A stretch of DNA of 64,000 bases from Saturnia japonica (GCA_033032175.1 CM065331.1:9486370-9550369); one strand, 5' to 3'; positions 10,844-22,690 are shown, counted from the stretch's first letter. The notes: generated by a model not told the origin, from the sequence alone. Numbers and translations: made by a program.

Positions 10844-12426
10844 ATTAAATAATATAGGGTCAATGATTTAAAGTTTAAAAGCCAAAAACATGGCATCTCA
10901 AAGTCCCATTTAAAAAAAAAAACAATTTATAAAGATTAATTAATATTTAATTAATTAAGACTTGTACCTTTTGTCACGTGATATAAAACACCAATCTGAG
11001 TGTGTGATGTAATTATATCTTGCATAATTTCTTGTTAATGTAGCCGAAGATGGAATTATGGGACTGACTCAAGTGTGTGATACCATTTCGCATTCATTCG
11101 GTTTTACAAAGTGAATCATCTGCATGGATTTGTTTATAATAATTGATTCTAAGATAACAAGAACCAGTATTTGTTGTAAATTAGGAGATCAAAAATAAAA
11201 TATTTTGGGACAATATCTTTACAAACAAAATGATAGTTGCCTTATTAATTTAGGAAATATTTTTTGATATGGAACATCCACTATGACAGTTAAGTTATGT
11301 GGGGTAAAATCAATTGTATTGATTTATAGTTATCGTCAAATTTGTTTTAACGCCATCTATTGATCATTTTTAGTACTACATTGTTAGCTATACTGTTTGG
11401 TATACTTACATTAAATACTTTTTTGATTTGATATTTTTATGTTATCTATATTTTTGTTTTCTTTATCATTTCAAATGAAAAATTCTTTACATAAGAACTT
11501 AGTGGATGGAATGCGATGAAACGAAAAAGCGAAACAAAAAGAGAAAAACACATACATCTATAGGAGTTGACCTGTGAGAGAATGAGATAGAATACATTAT
11601 ACACGGTTAATGCAAGTCCTGATTTTCAGGACTATGACCGTCGTCGAATTGGCCTAACGGTGTGAGAACCAGACTTGTACGCACTGTTGTATGTACGGTA
11701 CGAGTGGTCGATAGATCGAGTCCTGCTGATTTAGGATTCTTAACAAGACGTTTCAAAGAAGATATTTTTATGTTTTCTGAAGGTTTCATTTCTACCGGCC
11801 ATGAATTGGCACTTTTTTTATTTCACTTCTTTCTTTAATAATCAATTTCGATGATTTACATCTGCCGAGCTTCCCGTGCAGTCAAATTTTTTTAACAGAA
11901 ATCTTTCTTGACATTATTTGATTGGTCGAATATGTAAGTAAACTACCTTTTTACTTTTGTGAAGTTGAATAATAATTATTTGCACCTATCGAGGTGGGAG
12001 GTTTTAGACGCAATAAACTTTCAGAACCTCTGCTTATGGGAAGTATTCAAAACAATATATTAAATTACAGTACATAGCGGTTCGTAATCTTAATGGCTTT
12101 TGTTTCGATACACTCTCCGAGTCAGCAGGGTGACCAACGTCACAGAAATCAGGAGCAGTTTAGAATTTTTCAAGTATTTTTATTGGCCGTAAAATAATTT
12201 CATCGTTCTACCTCCTTGTAAAATGCAATGGAGTCGTTATTTACTTGCACCGAAAGTTGAGATTAGTAATTTTAAAAACTAACCTGTTATTACAAGTTAG
12301 GGCCATTGGATACACGTCTTTAATCATCAAACTCTTTTCTAACAAATGGTCCTACCTTTATAGAACTGTCCAAGAAATTTTTGTGGAAATTTGACATACA
12401 TGTTTCCAGCTATTATTTATAAATTA
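10844..12426. other. Mostly unassigned AT-rich DNA
   Basis: At 11512-11600 is a small dispersed block (GAAACGAAAAAGCGA, then GAGAGAATGAGATAGAATAC) shared with 29870-29960 (+) and 53805-53880 (-). At 11645-11735 a TGGCCTAACGGT sequence and an AGATCGAGTCC sequence could be the A and B boxes of a decayed SINE, but their spacing is wide. A family L-like block may lie at 12300-12420. No gene is seen. Confidence 0.4.
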
Positions 12427-12911
12427 CTAGCTGTGCCCGTGGCTTCGCTCACGTGGATTACAGAAAACCCGCGCGAATCTTGCTCCCCGCTCCCGGCTTT
12501 TTTAAAGACAAAAACGCTTATTGTGGGTGTTCCTTAGAAGATAGATGTATACTCTCGGGGATTTTTTGTAGATCTTTTTAATGCTTACAATTGTTTAGTA
12601 CATTAATTTGCTATATCTCGTATGGTTCATTCAGCATAAACCATTTAAGCGCCCGAATTGATTCACAATGGCCAGTATTTTTTGAGCGGAACCCTAAATC
12701 TTTTTCTAAAATTAAAGTAGCCTAAGTTACTCCCTATAAAATCAGCTATTCTACCAGTGAAAACTCCATCAAAATCGGTCCACCCAGACAAAATTTTTAA
12801 AAATGAGTGTTTTGTTATTGGTATCGTATACCTATACTTTCATATGTATTTAGTAAAAAACTGTTATTTTGACATTACAAACAGACACTTCAATTTTATT
12901 AATTGTATAGA
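12427..12911 (-). mobile_element. Non-autonomous Helitron, family A (copy 4)
   Basis: Complete on the minus strand: A|TCTATACAATTAATAAAATT at the right, CACGGGCACAGCTAG|T at the left, and the CGTGAGCGAAGCCACG hairpin before the end. Length is 485 bases. The 5' block AGTGTCTGTTTGTAATGTCA is kept, so this is a good reference copy. No target duplication is visible, as expected. Confidence 0.85.
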
Positions 12912-13248
12912 TAGGGTCAAATAATAACTTAAGTTTATTAAATTAAATAAAAACCGAGTATAAATAATGTTTTCGGATAAGTGCGATACTGGCAACCTAA
13001 AACTCAAAATCGATCGGGGGTATTTTAGGAGGCTACAATAGCGTCGATATCCACTCGTCTGCTCCCGGAATTCGAGAGTTCCTCACATCGCGGCTTCGGT
13101 GCGACTTCTATAGTTATACGATATTTATATGTCATACTTGCGCATAAAAGACTTTTCACACCGTTGAGAATTTGTAAGTCGTGTTTTGCCATAATGGTGT
13201 GGGACTTGTTACGGTTGGATGTTCTTAGCTAAACAAGCTAAATTATTA
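12912..13248. other. Unassigned spacer
   Basis: A patch richer in C and G lies at 13020-13110. No feature is supported. Confidence 0.4.
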
Positions 13249-13508
13249 AAAAGGAAACAAAAAACGTGACTGCAACAAAAACAATTGAAAAATTTTTTTT
13301 TTTTTGTTTATATTTGTGTTACAGGCCTCGTACTTAAATATTATATAGCCTATGTCACTGTCACAATTAAAACGAATCTAACGACATCTCGTGTGCTAAA
13401 ATACATCAAGCCGTTTAGGCTGCAGAGCGTAACAAAGAAGTAGACATACACCCATACATAGGTACGTATGAAAAACACAACTCTCCTCCTTTTTCGCAGT
13501 CGTGTAAA
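13249..13508 (+). repeat. MITE family F, near-complete copy
   Basis: Left end ACGTGACTGCAACAAAAA and right end TTTTTCGCAGTCGTGT form the terminal inverted repeat, both carrying the same CGTG-type change from the usual CCCG. The TACTTAAATATTATATAGCC and TCGTGTGCTAAAAT blocks lie between. Confidence 0.7.
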
Positions 13509-14441
13509 ATCAAGTTTTTTTATCAATATATATTTTTGGACTTATATAGCAACTTGGCAAAGTAAAGTCATTATGGCTGTTGGTAAACGCAGTCCCAGCG
13601 AATACATGACCCATATTAATTGGCATCACTCACACATTACAATATATGTAAGTTTTATGTAAACATGACACCTATGATGTTAATATGATGTCAATTGCGG
13701 TGTTATCCAAAAACAATGGTGGATACATCAGTGTTAATCCCGATACGAGACAAACCAAAAGAAAATCACTGTTGCGGGTATGTCACCATGTGCATGGTAG
13801 CCGCGATTCAGTCGGACGCAATTAATGCCTACCACCCAAAAAAATTACAGCAAAATATTATTTTCTAAGAATCTACTTATTTTTAATATATGAATATTTA
13901 ATACAAATATAAATATTATAAACTAACTACATACTTAATTTAAGAGTGGTACAAGAGTGTGCGAGATGTGTTTGTGTGCGTGTGTAAATATGAATAGAAG
14001 GATAATTGTAAGTTAGAAAAGTTCTAATAGCAAAAAAATCGACCTTTGTTGTATAAAAAAAATGTCCGTGGGATTTTCAAGTAATTGTCTGGCGTTAACA
14101 GTTTGAGCGATGGCAGCGCTATGTAAGCATCGATGTTTTCATTCCGATTTGTATCGGGCATCGATGTTTTTCATATATCGCTCATCACTAACGGTAGGTA
14201 CTAATACTGCTTTGATTATTTGTTTAAAATTACTAGGCGGAGAGTTACGTCACGACGCCATCTGCCGCAGCAATTATGACGTTATTAAACGTACGAAATT
14301 TATTATAACAATTAATTAGAACGCAAGTTTGTTTCGCTTTGAGATTTAGGTTCGATTATTATTAGGAAAATTATTGAGTAGGTACATTGCTAAATTTCCA
14401 CCAGTCGGACTTCTTCTCGTTGAACAAAAAAAAAAGAAGAC
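13509..14441. other. AT-rich DNA, nothing recognised
   Basis: Short open frames occur but lack motifs and are AT-biased. A CATCGATGTTTT motif occurs twice near 14128 and 14159. Confidence 0.4.
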
Positions 14442-14610
14442 AAGGTGTATCTTCGAAGTTAAATGTCCAATCCCAATTAAATTAAAACGGGACCACCCTA
14501 TCCAATAAAGAAAGAATCATCGAAATCGGTTGATAAACAAAGAAATTATGTCTGAAAAAATATATGTATATACACATTAGAATTAGTAACATCTCGTCTT
14601 TTGTTGAAAT
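14442..14610 (+). repeat. Dispersed repeat family C
   Basis: Blocks GGTGTATCTTCGAAGTT, AATTAAATTAAAACGGGACC, AAATCGGTTGATAAACAAAG and AAATTATGTCTGAA define the family. Other copies are at 27535-27720, 27790-27960 and 38280-38365 (+), and at 49265-50410 (-, split by a retrotransposon). Its class is unknown. Confidence 0.6.
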
Positions 14611-15118
14611 CGGTTACAAAAATAAAAAGCTTGCAAAGGAAACGGTAGCCGCGTACCATCGGGCGAGCTGCATGTATGTTTACCATCTTAGTTGTATTTA
14701 AAAAAAAAAACGGTTTAAATTAATATGTCGATAAAGAAACATAAAATCTTCTTTTGAATCATGAAAATAACGTCTATAGTTCAATGTTAAGTTCGTGAAC
14801 AATCCGAACGCTTTCGCATACCTATTTCTATACACATACAAGACTTGACGCAGATGTTCATTGAACAATGCAATTCTGAACAAAAAGTTTTTATTTATTG
14901 TTATATTTAACAATAACGTAGTAAGGAAGTATGCTTACTTTTTTTTTCACCGAGGCTTTTATTTATTCTAATATTATTAATCAACTACTGAGCTATAAGG
15001 TGGGACCATAGCTGGCCGTTTAATATTTCTGTTTATTCTTGAATAAATGTCGTCATTTTTATAACATATCTTGATCTAATACAATTTGTTTATCATGTTG
15101 TATATACATATGTATGTA
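14611..15118. other. Unassigned AT-rich DNA
   Basis: No supported feature. The short minus-strand frame here is AT-driven. Confidence 0.4.
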
Positions 15119-15290
15119 TGTCTAGTTTTCTTTGGCGAGCTCTATCGCTTAACGGCTTTGATGGATTTTAGCATACGAGGTGCTTTAGATTCATCTTAAT
15201 TCTGGGAGTGACATAGGCTATTTAAAATTTTAGTACGACGTATGGAATGGTGGATGAATGTTTTTTTTTTTTTGTGTTGCACTCGGATTT
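15119..15290 (-). repeat. MITE family F, partial
   Basis: On the minus strand the end AAATCCGAGTGCAACAC is followed by GCCTATGTCACTC, AAGCACCTCGTATGCTAAAA and AAGCCGTTAAGC. One end is missing. Confidence 0.6.
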
Positions 15291-16334
15291 TTATCGATTT
15301 CTATCCGTTGTTTTCGTTACTAAAGATAGACAAATATAACCTTTTGTACTTACTTTTTTTTTAAACCTCTCAATGGATAGTATTTCGTATCTACATAATA
15401 TATATCCATACCCTGTATCTTGGATAAATAAGTGGAATGCATATCTGTCTAAAGTTATAGGTAGTACTTATTACAAATGTGTATTATTCGTGGATAGTAA
15501 ACTCAGATATGTTATTGAAAACGGCCGTAAATATAATAAAATGGTGTAGTTAGGTGTAGGGACTTTAATCGCTGGTCAACTGAGCCAGTTTCTATCTAAG
15601 TATAACGAGAACTTACGAGGATAACTTTTCAAATATTAACTTTATGTAGGTATAATTAGGTATTTTATATTCCATATTATTTCAAACTGATAAAAACAAT
15701 ACCATTAATAGTTATTTCACTGTTATTAAAGGCACGATAGAGTAGGCATGTAGGACCTAAGCGGCCATATTTAATTATCGGAGTTGCAAGGTTATAAATA
15801 CAGTTTCAATTTTCGGGTACTTTATGTAATACTTTTCGGTTTAAAGACATTTTTATTATTTCTCATAAGAATTTACATATTTCACTTAAATGAGAACATA
15901 TTAAATTACATTATATTCTTAAAATATAAATAGGTACTATACGCAGCGGGCGAGCAAACGTATTGCGAAACATCCCATTTTAATTATTAAAGTGAAGGTA
16001 GATATATAATAAAGAAGATGTAATTTTAAAAAGGACCATACACAAACAATAATAGCAAAATACATGGACAACAGAACTATGGACTGGGTGTTGCTTTTTG
16101 TTAGCTAGTTTAGGTAGTAATTTAGTTTTAGTTTTTTTAGGTAGTTTATTAATATTATTTTTAACGCTGAGATAGTTTTAGCTTCTTTAATATTTTGTGT
16201 GCTTTCATAGGTGGTGGTCTTTTTTCTATAATTTGTCCTCGGATGGCGTAAGACTAAATTTATATGTAAAATCATAAGATAGAACACTAGTATATTCACA
16301 CAATAACAGTAATATGGTCCTTAATATATCAGAA
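15291..16334. other. AT-rich DNA, nothing recognised
   Basis: About 1 kb without credible frames or family blocks. Confidence 0.45.
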
Positions 16335-16676
16335 AAAAAAAATCAGCGATAGCGTATGACCCTATCTCTTGTAAATTAGCCACAATAAAGTATTTTGTGA
16401 TAAAGATTTGTTGAAAATTAAAAAGTGGTTTATAAGCTTTATTTTGAGACATGGCATATCCTTACAAGCGTAAGTTACTTCATCATAAAGACAATTTTAT
16501 GAAGTTAAAGTTTGCTCTTTAGAGTATGCTATTTGGACACAAAGTTTAGGAGATAATGAAAAATTAAAATAATTTGTACTTGCGGGAAGAACAATTATGA
16601 TAGACTACATGGGTGCGTTGGCGGCGCGGTGTTTGTCGGTAAAATTAACACGAGTGAAACCGTGGGGCACAGCTAG
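16335..16676 (+). mobile_element. Helitron family B, 3' two thirds
   Basis: It shares blocks with 31.7-31.97 kb and 40.79-41.1 kb: TCAGCGATAGCGTATGACC, GACAATTTTATGAAGTTAAA and TAGACTACATGGGTGCG. The 3' end has the hairpin CACG-AGTGAAA-CCGTG and finishes GGGGCACAGCTAG|T. The 5' end is truncated. Confidence 0.75.
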
Positions 16677-16694
16677 TTTTTAATAAATCGCGCA

Positions 16695-17085
16695 TCAAGC
16701 TGGGTCAACTCATGGTTCGCGACACTCGCAAGGCGATAAACCCTTCATAGTGACTTTCTTTTTGTTTGTCGCGTTCCGGGACCAGCCAATATGTATCCAC
16801 CGACATAACAGCGACGACCAACGGCGTCTTACACATGTCCCTTCCTTCCTCCCAGGAAGCAGGGACATTTATATATGTACATGTTAGTTTAACTCGAATT
16901 TTACGGACAGATCGCAACTTCTTTGCAATTGCGGCAACAGCCCAAGCTGAGGTCCGGCCACTTTGGCACCCTTGCGCCCTTGTTGCCCACGCTTTCGCGG
17001 CTGTTTGCTTTAAGCGCTCGCCCCCAATCCCGGTAAAGCTGTAAAAGCCATCAGCGGCCCTGTTTTTGGATAGGGCCCTTCAGGC
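16695..17085 (-). repeat. Dispersed repeat family D, longest copy, with a short open frame
   Basis: Read on the minus strand it has GGGCCCTATCCAAAAACAGG, GCTGATGGCTTTTACAGC, GGGGGCGAGCGC, CGCGAAAGCGTGGGCAAC and GGTGCCAAAGTGGCCGGACC, then GGAGGAAGGAAGGGACATG. Beyond this lies a frame ending at 16705 with a protein-like stretch (SVDTYWLVPERDKQKESHYE). That stretch is absent after the same point in the copy at 52.9 kb. It could be a captured or residual coding piece. I do not recognise it. Confidence 0.5.
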
Positions 17086-17279
17086 TAACAGCGTAGTCAG
17101 TTCGAAAAAAAAAAACCTCTCATTGGTGGTTGTTGTTGTTGTTTTGTATTGTATTATGTTTCCTATCAAGAAAAGTGCAGTCACTACTATAAGAAAAACT
17201 CAAAAACATATTTGTGTGTGTTTTCTTTACATGCAAAGCTGAAAGCATTCGACAATCACCGACTAAACCCGTCTGAATA

Positions 17280-17520
17280 TTAGAGACGAGGAAAAATATA
17301 GTCTACCGACAACCGCCGACGGCGCCGTTCCCGCCGAAACACGCGTTCCATTTCCAAATTATTTCAAATATGGCCGCCCGTAACGAGCCGAATGGACAAA
17401 CAACAATTGACCCCAATTCAGCGGCTAATGGCACGCGGAACGCTTGGGGACAGAGCGACGACGCTGCGACGTCCTATTGCTTTGTGACATTGATATTTTT
17501 CGCGACATAATACCTACTAT
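17280..17520 (+). CDS. Possible small ORF in a CpG-rich islet
   Basis: Within a CpG-rich patch, an ATG at 17370 with A at -3 and G at +4 opens a 46-codon frame ending TAA at 17508-17510. It begins MAARNEPNGQTTIDPNS and ends in a hydrophobic CFVTLIFFAT. Base composition contrasts sharply with the AT-rich surroundings. I know of no family it belongs to. It could be a true micropeptide, a first exon, or chance in a regulatory islet. The feature covers the islet; the frame itself is 17370-17510. Confidence 0.25.
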
Positions 17521-17705
17521 ATGTATCTAGTATGATATATTATATTTTCGTGAGTGACCGTGTCCTGTACAAAGTAATGTGATTGTATCGTGAATTGGGT
17601 CACTAGTGTCACGTCGCGTCGTGTCGCCAAGAATATTACGCATTACTTTATAAATTTCCATTGCCTTGTATATTTAACAAGAGAATTTTAAACAACAACC
17701 TAAAT

Positions 17706-17946
17706 TATTAAAAAGGTAACAAAAACCCGACTGCAACAAAACGCTTTTTTCCTTTATATTTTTGCTTTTTATTTGATTCCCAGACGTCGAACTTAAATAT
17801 TATATAGCTCCCACAATTATGAAGAATCTGACGACACCTCGCATGCTAAAATCCATCAAGCCATTTAGGCTAAAGAGCTTGCCAAAGAAATAGACAAACA
17901 TGCATATGCTCGAAAACATATACTTCCTTTTTCGCAGTCGGGTAAT
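17706..17946 (+). repeat. MITE family F, best copy
   Basis: The left end AAAACCCGACTGCAAC and right end TTTTTCGCAGTCGGGTAA give a clear terminal inverted repeat around ACCCGACTGC. Interior blocks TACTTAAATATTATATAG-like, ACGACACCTCGCATGCTAAA and AAGCCATTTAGGCTAAAG match the other copies. Confidence 0.75.
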
Positions 17947-18249
17947 AAAAAAAGGTTTAACTTTAAAATTGTCAAATGCAACACAACAGATGGGAAAACA
18001 TGTTATCGGTCAAATTGGATAGTCTGTGAGGACAATGCGAATCAAGATGTTGCGGTGGACGCGGGATATGTTCGGTTAATAGGGCTGTCACAGATAAAAC
18101 TTGTAATTCTTCGAAATGAACAGACGATCAGTTGGAACGTCGATTCAAAATTATTGGACATCAACTGAAACCTTCATTAAGAAGTATATTGGGATATATA
18201 TTTGATAGAGTTTCAGTCGAAAGTGTTGCAACTTAAGTGACATTTTAAC
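17947..18249. other. Unassigned spacer
   Basis: No supported feature. Confidence 0.4.
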
Positions 18250-18345
18250 ATTTCCCAGTTTTTGAAGTCGTGTTTATAAGGTGAGTTAGATGGTGATGTC
18301 TGGAAGTGACTACCACTCTGTGCATACACTAAAATAATACAATTA
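18250..18345 (+). mobile_element. Jockey-type LINE 3' fragment
   Basis: GGTGATGTCTGGAAGTGACT followed by CTCTGTGCATACACTAAA matches the junction of coding end and 3' tail seen at 20.3 kb (-) and 47.63 kb (+). It is short and decayed. Confidence 0.5.
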
Positions 18346-18855
18346 ATAATAATTATAAATATAATAAACATACTATTTATACAGATTAAAATAAATATTC
18401 GTTGGTTTTGAGAATTTTTATTTCTAACGAATTTAACAGTCCTATTGTACCCAATTCTGACTAGCATCCAAATAAGGAGAGTCGCCAATGAGACAGCCTA
18501 CCATCATCGACTACCTTTCAATCCTATTTAAGTCACACTCCATTGATAATGCACATAATCGATCGAAAACGACAATTCAAATCGAGTTGCTTGTTGTGAA
18601 CTCTTCTCGATAACTGGGATGTTTTCCGAACTGTTTTTTTTTTTTTACTACAAAGGTGGCTAATGTGAAACGGCTGCCGTGGCCTATGGACGCTTGTATA
18701 TTACTATAGGTGGTAGTGTCAATAAGTGCATGTTTATCCGAAATTTCATTGTTACTCCAGTCATAATTTTAGACATGTGTTTCGCCAGTCAACGAGGCAT
18801 TCTCAGACCGATGCTAGCGGGTGAGTCAACAATATTCATTGAGGAAGTCAATTAT
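18346..18855. other. Unassigned AT-rich DNA
   Basis: No supported gene or repeat. Confidence 0.4.
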
Positions 18856-19555
18856 AGGCTGACCTGCGCGACTTCGTCTGCGTCGTATAATAGCGAGAGA
18901 GAGAAAGGGTTAGAGAGAGTGGGTCGTAAGCACTGTATTACCGCCTGCCTCTCACATCATACCGCATAATAAAAATGCGCGCGCGGTACTCGATCATTAT
19001 TTTGCTACGGAGTTATTTTGAAACTGTGATATCTCCTTAGATTTTAATTTAAATTAATTACTGTAAAGGAAAATTTTGTAAATAATGAACGAAAATAACG
19101 TATTTATTTTCAATAAAGATTAATACCATGTTTATAACAACAGCTTCGCAAATAATTCTAAATAATTCTATTCTAATCTATAGAACATCTTTTTTACCAT
19201 AAAAAAGTTTATATTGAGTAAACCTTAAAAGATAGACAGACATATACTATCGCGGACATTTTTTTAAACTTTAAAAATAACAATTCAAACAAACAAACAC
19301 GATTGTTGCGTAACTTACAACATTTACGCAACGCACGCAGTGGAAGCTCTCAAAAGGAATAAATTACCCCAGTTTTTGCAACATTTTTCATTGATGCTCC
19401 GCTGCTATTGGTTGTAGCGTGATGTTATATAGCCTATAGCCTTCCTAGATAAATGGGCTATCCAACACTAGAATATTTTTTTCGATTCGAACCAGTAGTT
19501 CCTGAGATTAGCGCGTTTAACCAAACAAACAAACTATTCAGCTTTATAATATTAA
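18856..19555 (-). mobile_element. Probable Helitron, related to family B
   Basis: On the minus strand the right end starts TAATATTATAAAGCTGAATA followed by GTTTGTTTGG and AGGAACTACTGGTTCGAATC, as in family B. The left end carries GACGCAGACGAAGTCGCGCA and GGTCAGCCTA, a Helitron-like 3' end with the CTAG changed. A related 3' end occurs at 27225-27320. The two ends may be one 0.7-kb element or two fragments. Confidence 0.45.
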
Positions 19556-19904
19556 TGCTCATCAAGGTACCCCACTCTTAAGAGCGTAGTAGTAATCATA
19601 AACTTGAAGCAATTTGACAAGCCGTAGACAAGTACTAGAAGTGAGAACAACTATTAGTGTAGTACACTAATACTCTACAAAGTAGTTAGAGGCGCGGTGT
19701 GTACTTAATAATAATACGTTTTTATTTATTTCACCTCACATTTCACTAAATTAACTTAATCGAATGCAATACCAAATACCAAACGCCAAACCAAAAACGC
19801 AGTGTTTCGAACCTGCGGACATAGAATCGTTATTCCGCCGGTCTAAAACCATTAGACTAAATACTCTTACTACGACTTTTAGACCGGACATGATTTTTAG
19901 GTGT
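19556..19904. other. Unassigned spacer
   Basis: No supported feature. Confidence 0.4.
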
Positions 19905-19949
19905 AGATTTGCTCGATTACATTTGAGTGAAACCGTGTGGCATAGCTAG
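19905..19949 (+). mobile_element. Helitron 3' end fragment
   Basis: GAGTGAAACCGTGTGGCATA followed by GCTAG and T is a mutated family B terminus. No body is recognisable upstream. Confidence 0.5.
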
Positions 19950-20154
19950 TATTAATAGAAAATATTGTGCCCGATCGTATCTTAAACCGGATATTTTCAT
20001 AACCGGCTAAATTTTCAACATCACTTAGTAAAATTAGTACTGAAGGTTCAGATTCCAACAATTTATCTATAATCTGAAATTTTATCGCCAAAGACCCGAT
20101 GGATGTGTTCAGCATCTGCACATGAAAACCAGTTAAAAAAAAATCAAAATAATC

Positions 20155-20705
20155 TTTATTCAATTTAGGCCCTAAGAAGGCACTTATGAACGTTATAACC
20201 TTATAACACTACTGCCGGTTCGGAAAACGTCCCAGACATCGAGAAGAACCGGTAAGAAACTCAATCGGGGTTATCTCTTTTTTTTTCAACTGTACACATG
20301 TTAATATATCAGGTACAATAATAATAATTTAGTGGATGCACAGAGAGGGGAGTCACTTCCAGACATCACTATCTTTCATATAATAAAATAACCTTTTGAC
20401 AGTAAAGCTCGCTTGACCTGGTCCTTGCACTTGTTGTCCGTCAAATCAGTAATGTTCTTCGGAATCTTGTTATAGAACCTAACACTATTACCTAAAAAAC
20501 TTTTATTAGTCTTACTAAGTCTAAAACACGTTACCGACTAATTTATCTGTATTTCTAGTATTAAAATTGTGCTGATCTTTGACAAAATCCAGCTTGTCTA
20601 AGTTTTTACGAATATACATTAAGTTATCAAGCATGTATTGGGAGGGCAAAGTTAAAATACTAAATTCCTGGAACTTGTTCTTTAGTGATTCGCGATAGTC
20701 TTCCA
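20155..20705 (-). pseudogene. Jockey-type LINE, C-terminus and 3' tail
   Basis: Minus-strand codons read RESLKNKFQEFSILTLPSQY, DNLMYIRKNL, TRNTDKLVGNVF and then, after one stop at 20521-20523, SKTNKSFLGNSVRFYNKIPK and KDQVKRALLSKGYF. This is the C-terminal region after the reverse transcriptase in Jockey-type LINEs. The tail follows with the TCTGTGCATCCACTAAATTA block, the CCGAACCGGCAGTAGTG block and a final AATAAAG-type end. This is the best uninterrupted copy and serves as the empty-site reference for the insertions at 3.5 and 44.2 kb. It is 5'-truncated and non-functional. Confidence 0.8.
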
Positions 20706-20760
20706 CTATGCTTAACTTGCTACCATCTTGGGCCACATCGTCACTTTAGATCAGTTGGGA
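20706..20760 (+). repeat. SINE tail fragment (family S2)
   Basis: ACTATGCTTAACTTGCTACC followed by ATCTTGGGCCACATCG matches the tail of the SINE at 53.4-53.66 kb. Confidence 0.5.
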
Positions 20761-21795
20761 TTGTCGCCACAAGGTTAAATCTATAACGATAAATTTAAAA
20801 AAATCTTTGTAAGGAAAATTATATTCACTTATGTTTATCGTTCGGAGTGAGGAGATAAAATTAAACGAAAAAAAAGTGCACTGTAAAAAAATCCGGTGAA
20901 TCTGACAACCCTAAATACGTTTAAAGCAGGGGATAATCTGTCTGTAGTTGTTTGCTACTTTTCCCACAGACTCAAGACCAAGGCTTTTCGATTTACTTCC
21001 TCGTTTTTTTTTATTATCTCTGGCCAGTTATATTATGTTATACTTACTTGTAACAATTTTTCAACTATAAATTCTGTCGGTGACTTTCTGTTTTCTGTTT
21101 ATTTTGATAAAGCACGTGTAGGTTATATTGATATATATTTTATGTATTGGTATTTATTAATATACCAAAGTAAACCCATAAGTAATTGTGAGTACTGGGA
21201 TATCATCTGTTTATTAACTAAACTAAAACCAAAACGAAAGCATTACATTACAATCTAAACTCATATTATAAAAGTCCTCAGACTCATTTTTATAACACGC
21301 TTGTCCTTTGGGCATATTAATCGAAGCAAATCACGCAATAAGCCACAAATATAACGTAATATAGGGTTAAATGTTCTCCTAAGCTTACACATAAAATCAT
21401 TTCCAACCTAGTCACATGAAAGATCACAAGATCCCACCAAAAATTCATATTACTACCAAAAAAGTTTGTTCATATAATTTTGTAGGTACGACTAGTAAAC
21501 CTTATTTAAAGTACAATAAAAACAGTTTCAATATTAAAAAAAGCCACAAGGCCACAGCTTTAAAGTTAAATATAAAAAAGTCAAACCATCGACTGTGGCA
21601 GTGAAAAAATTCAATATTTCAAATTTAGAACGGGAAGTCGTCCCGATAAACGATAGGAAGGGCTGACCCCGCGCGCTCCGATAACGAATTATTCGGAATT
21701 CAAATAGCCTATACAGACGCGCCATCTTTGTATACTGTTTGTAATGTTGAGCATTGTATTTAGTATTTATCATTTAATATAACAAAACTATGGTA
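20761..21795. other. AT-rich DNA, nothing firm
   Basis: A 120-codon frame without an ATG start near 20896-21258 has no motifs and is typical of AT-rich noise. Part of 21290-21460 resembles family L blocks. Confidence 0.4.
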
Positions 21796-21998
21796 GTTTT
21801 TGGAGGGATCTTAATCTGTTATGTTATTATATTAATATGAATTCCTAAACTTACATTATTAGGCCCCTATATTATATATTATTAGTTTCATTTTGCGTTA
21901 TATAATAGTTGAGTCGATTAAAAATAATTTATAGAAAAATGAATGGACAACTTGGATAAGAGAGCCATCGGCTTGTTAAAGCGTTATTTGAACCGTAT
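21796..21998 (+). repeat. Dispersed repeat family L
   Basis: It runs from GGAGGGATCTTAATCTGTTA to AGAGAGCCATCGGCTTGTTA and AAGCGTTATTTGAACC, the same order as the copy at 470-680. An adjoining piece in the opposite orientation may lie at 22215-22330. Confidence 0.45.
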
Positions 21999-22195
21999 GT
22001 CTTATTTCTTTCGCACGCTCTGTAACCTATACGGCATAATGGATTTTAGCATACGAGATGTCGTTAGATTCATCTTAATTGTGGGAGTGGCATAGGCTAT
22101 ATAATATGTAAGTACGACTTCCGAGATTCAAATAAAAAGCAAAAATAGGGAAAAGAATACTTTTTTTGTCGCACTCGGGTTTTTTTTCCTTTTTA
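21999..22195 (-). repeat. MITE family F copy
   Basis: On the minus strand it begins AAAACCCGAGTGCGACAAAA, continues through TATATAGCCTATGCCACTCC and ACGACATCTCGTATGCTAAA, and ends near AGAGCGTGCGAAAGAAATA. Confidence 0.65.
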
Positions 22196-22690
22196 TTAAT
22201 TAATTATTTAGCTTTTTGTGACATCTCAAAATGTATGTTTATAATTCACTTCACTTGTGTAAAATAACCAATATGTGCCACGCAAAATGCCAACAATATC
22301 ACATAATATAAATTAAAATGTCAGTTAATGTCAATAATTTATCATTTAGAAATTGCAATGGCAATTCTAATTAAAATTGAGAGTCGTCATTTTGGGGTCC
22401 CATGAGGCCCCTACCTACCTAGACAGACCACGTGCCCCATAAGGTAAAGACTTAGCTGAATATATATCATTTATGTATACATAATCTATGACAATATTAA
22501 TATTTCTCGTACACCATTCTGCCCCCTAACATAAAGAATATCGTCTCTGCGACGCGACATCGAGAAATCACAGACTCTCACAGTAAACTGATACAATCAA
22601 CACATTGAGAACAAAAACAAACATACATTTGCGTTCAGTTGTTAACGTTTTCTATTTAAATAGTTAAAAGCTATATTGTACCAAACGCAA
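22196..22690. other. Unassigned AT-rich DNA
   Basis: No supported feature. Confidence 0.4.

Noticed and set aside
11645..11735. SINE or tRNA promoter boxes
   Set aside because: The A-box-like and B-box-like sequences are spaced too widely for a confident tRNA-derived head; kept only as a remark.
20896..21258. 120-codon open frame on the plus strand
   Set aside because: No ATG at its beginning, no motif, and F/Y/I/L-rich composition expected from AT-rich random DNA.
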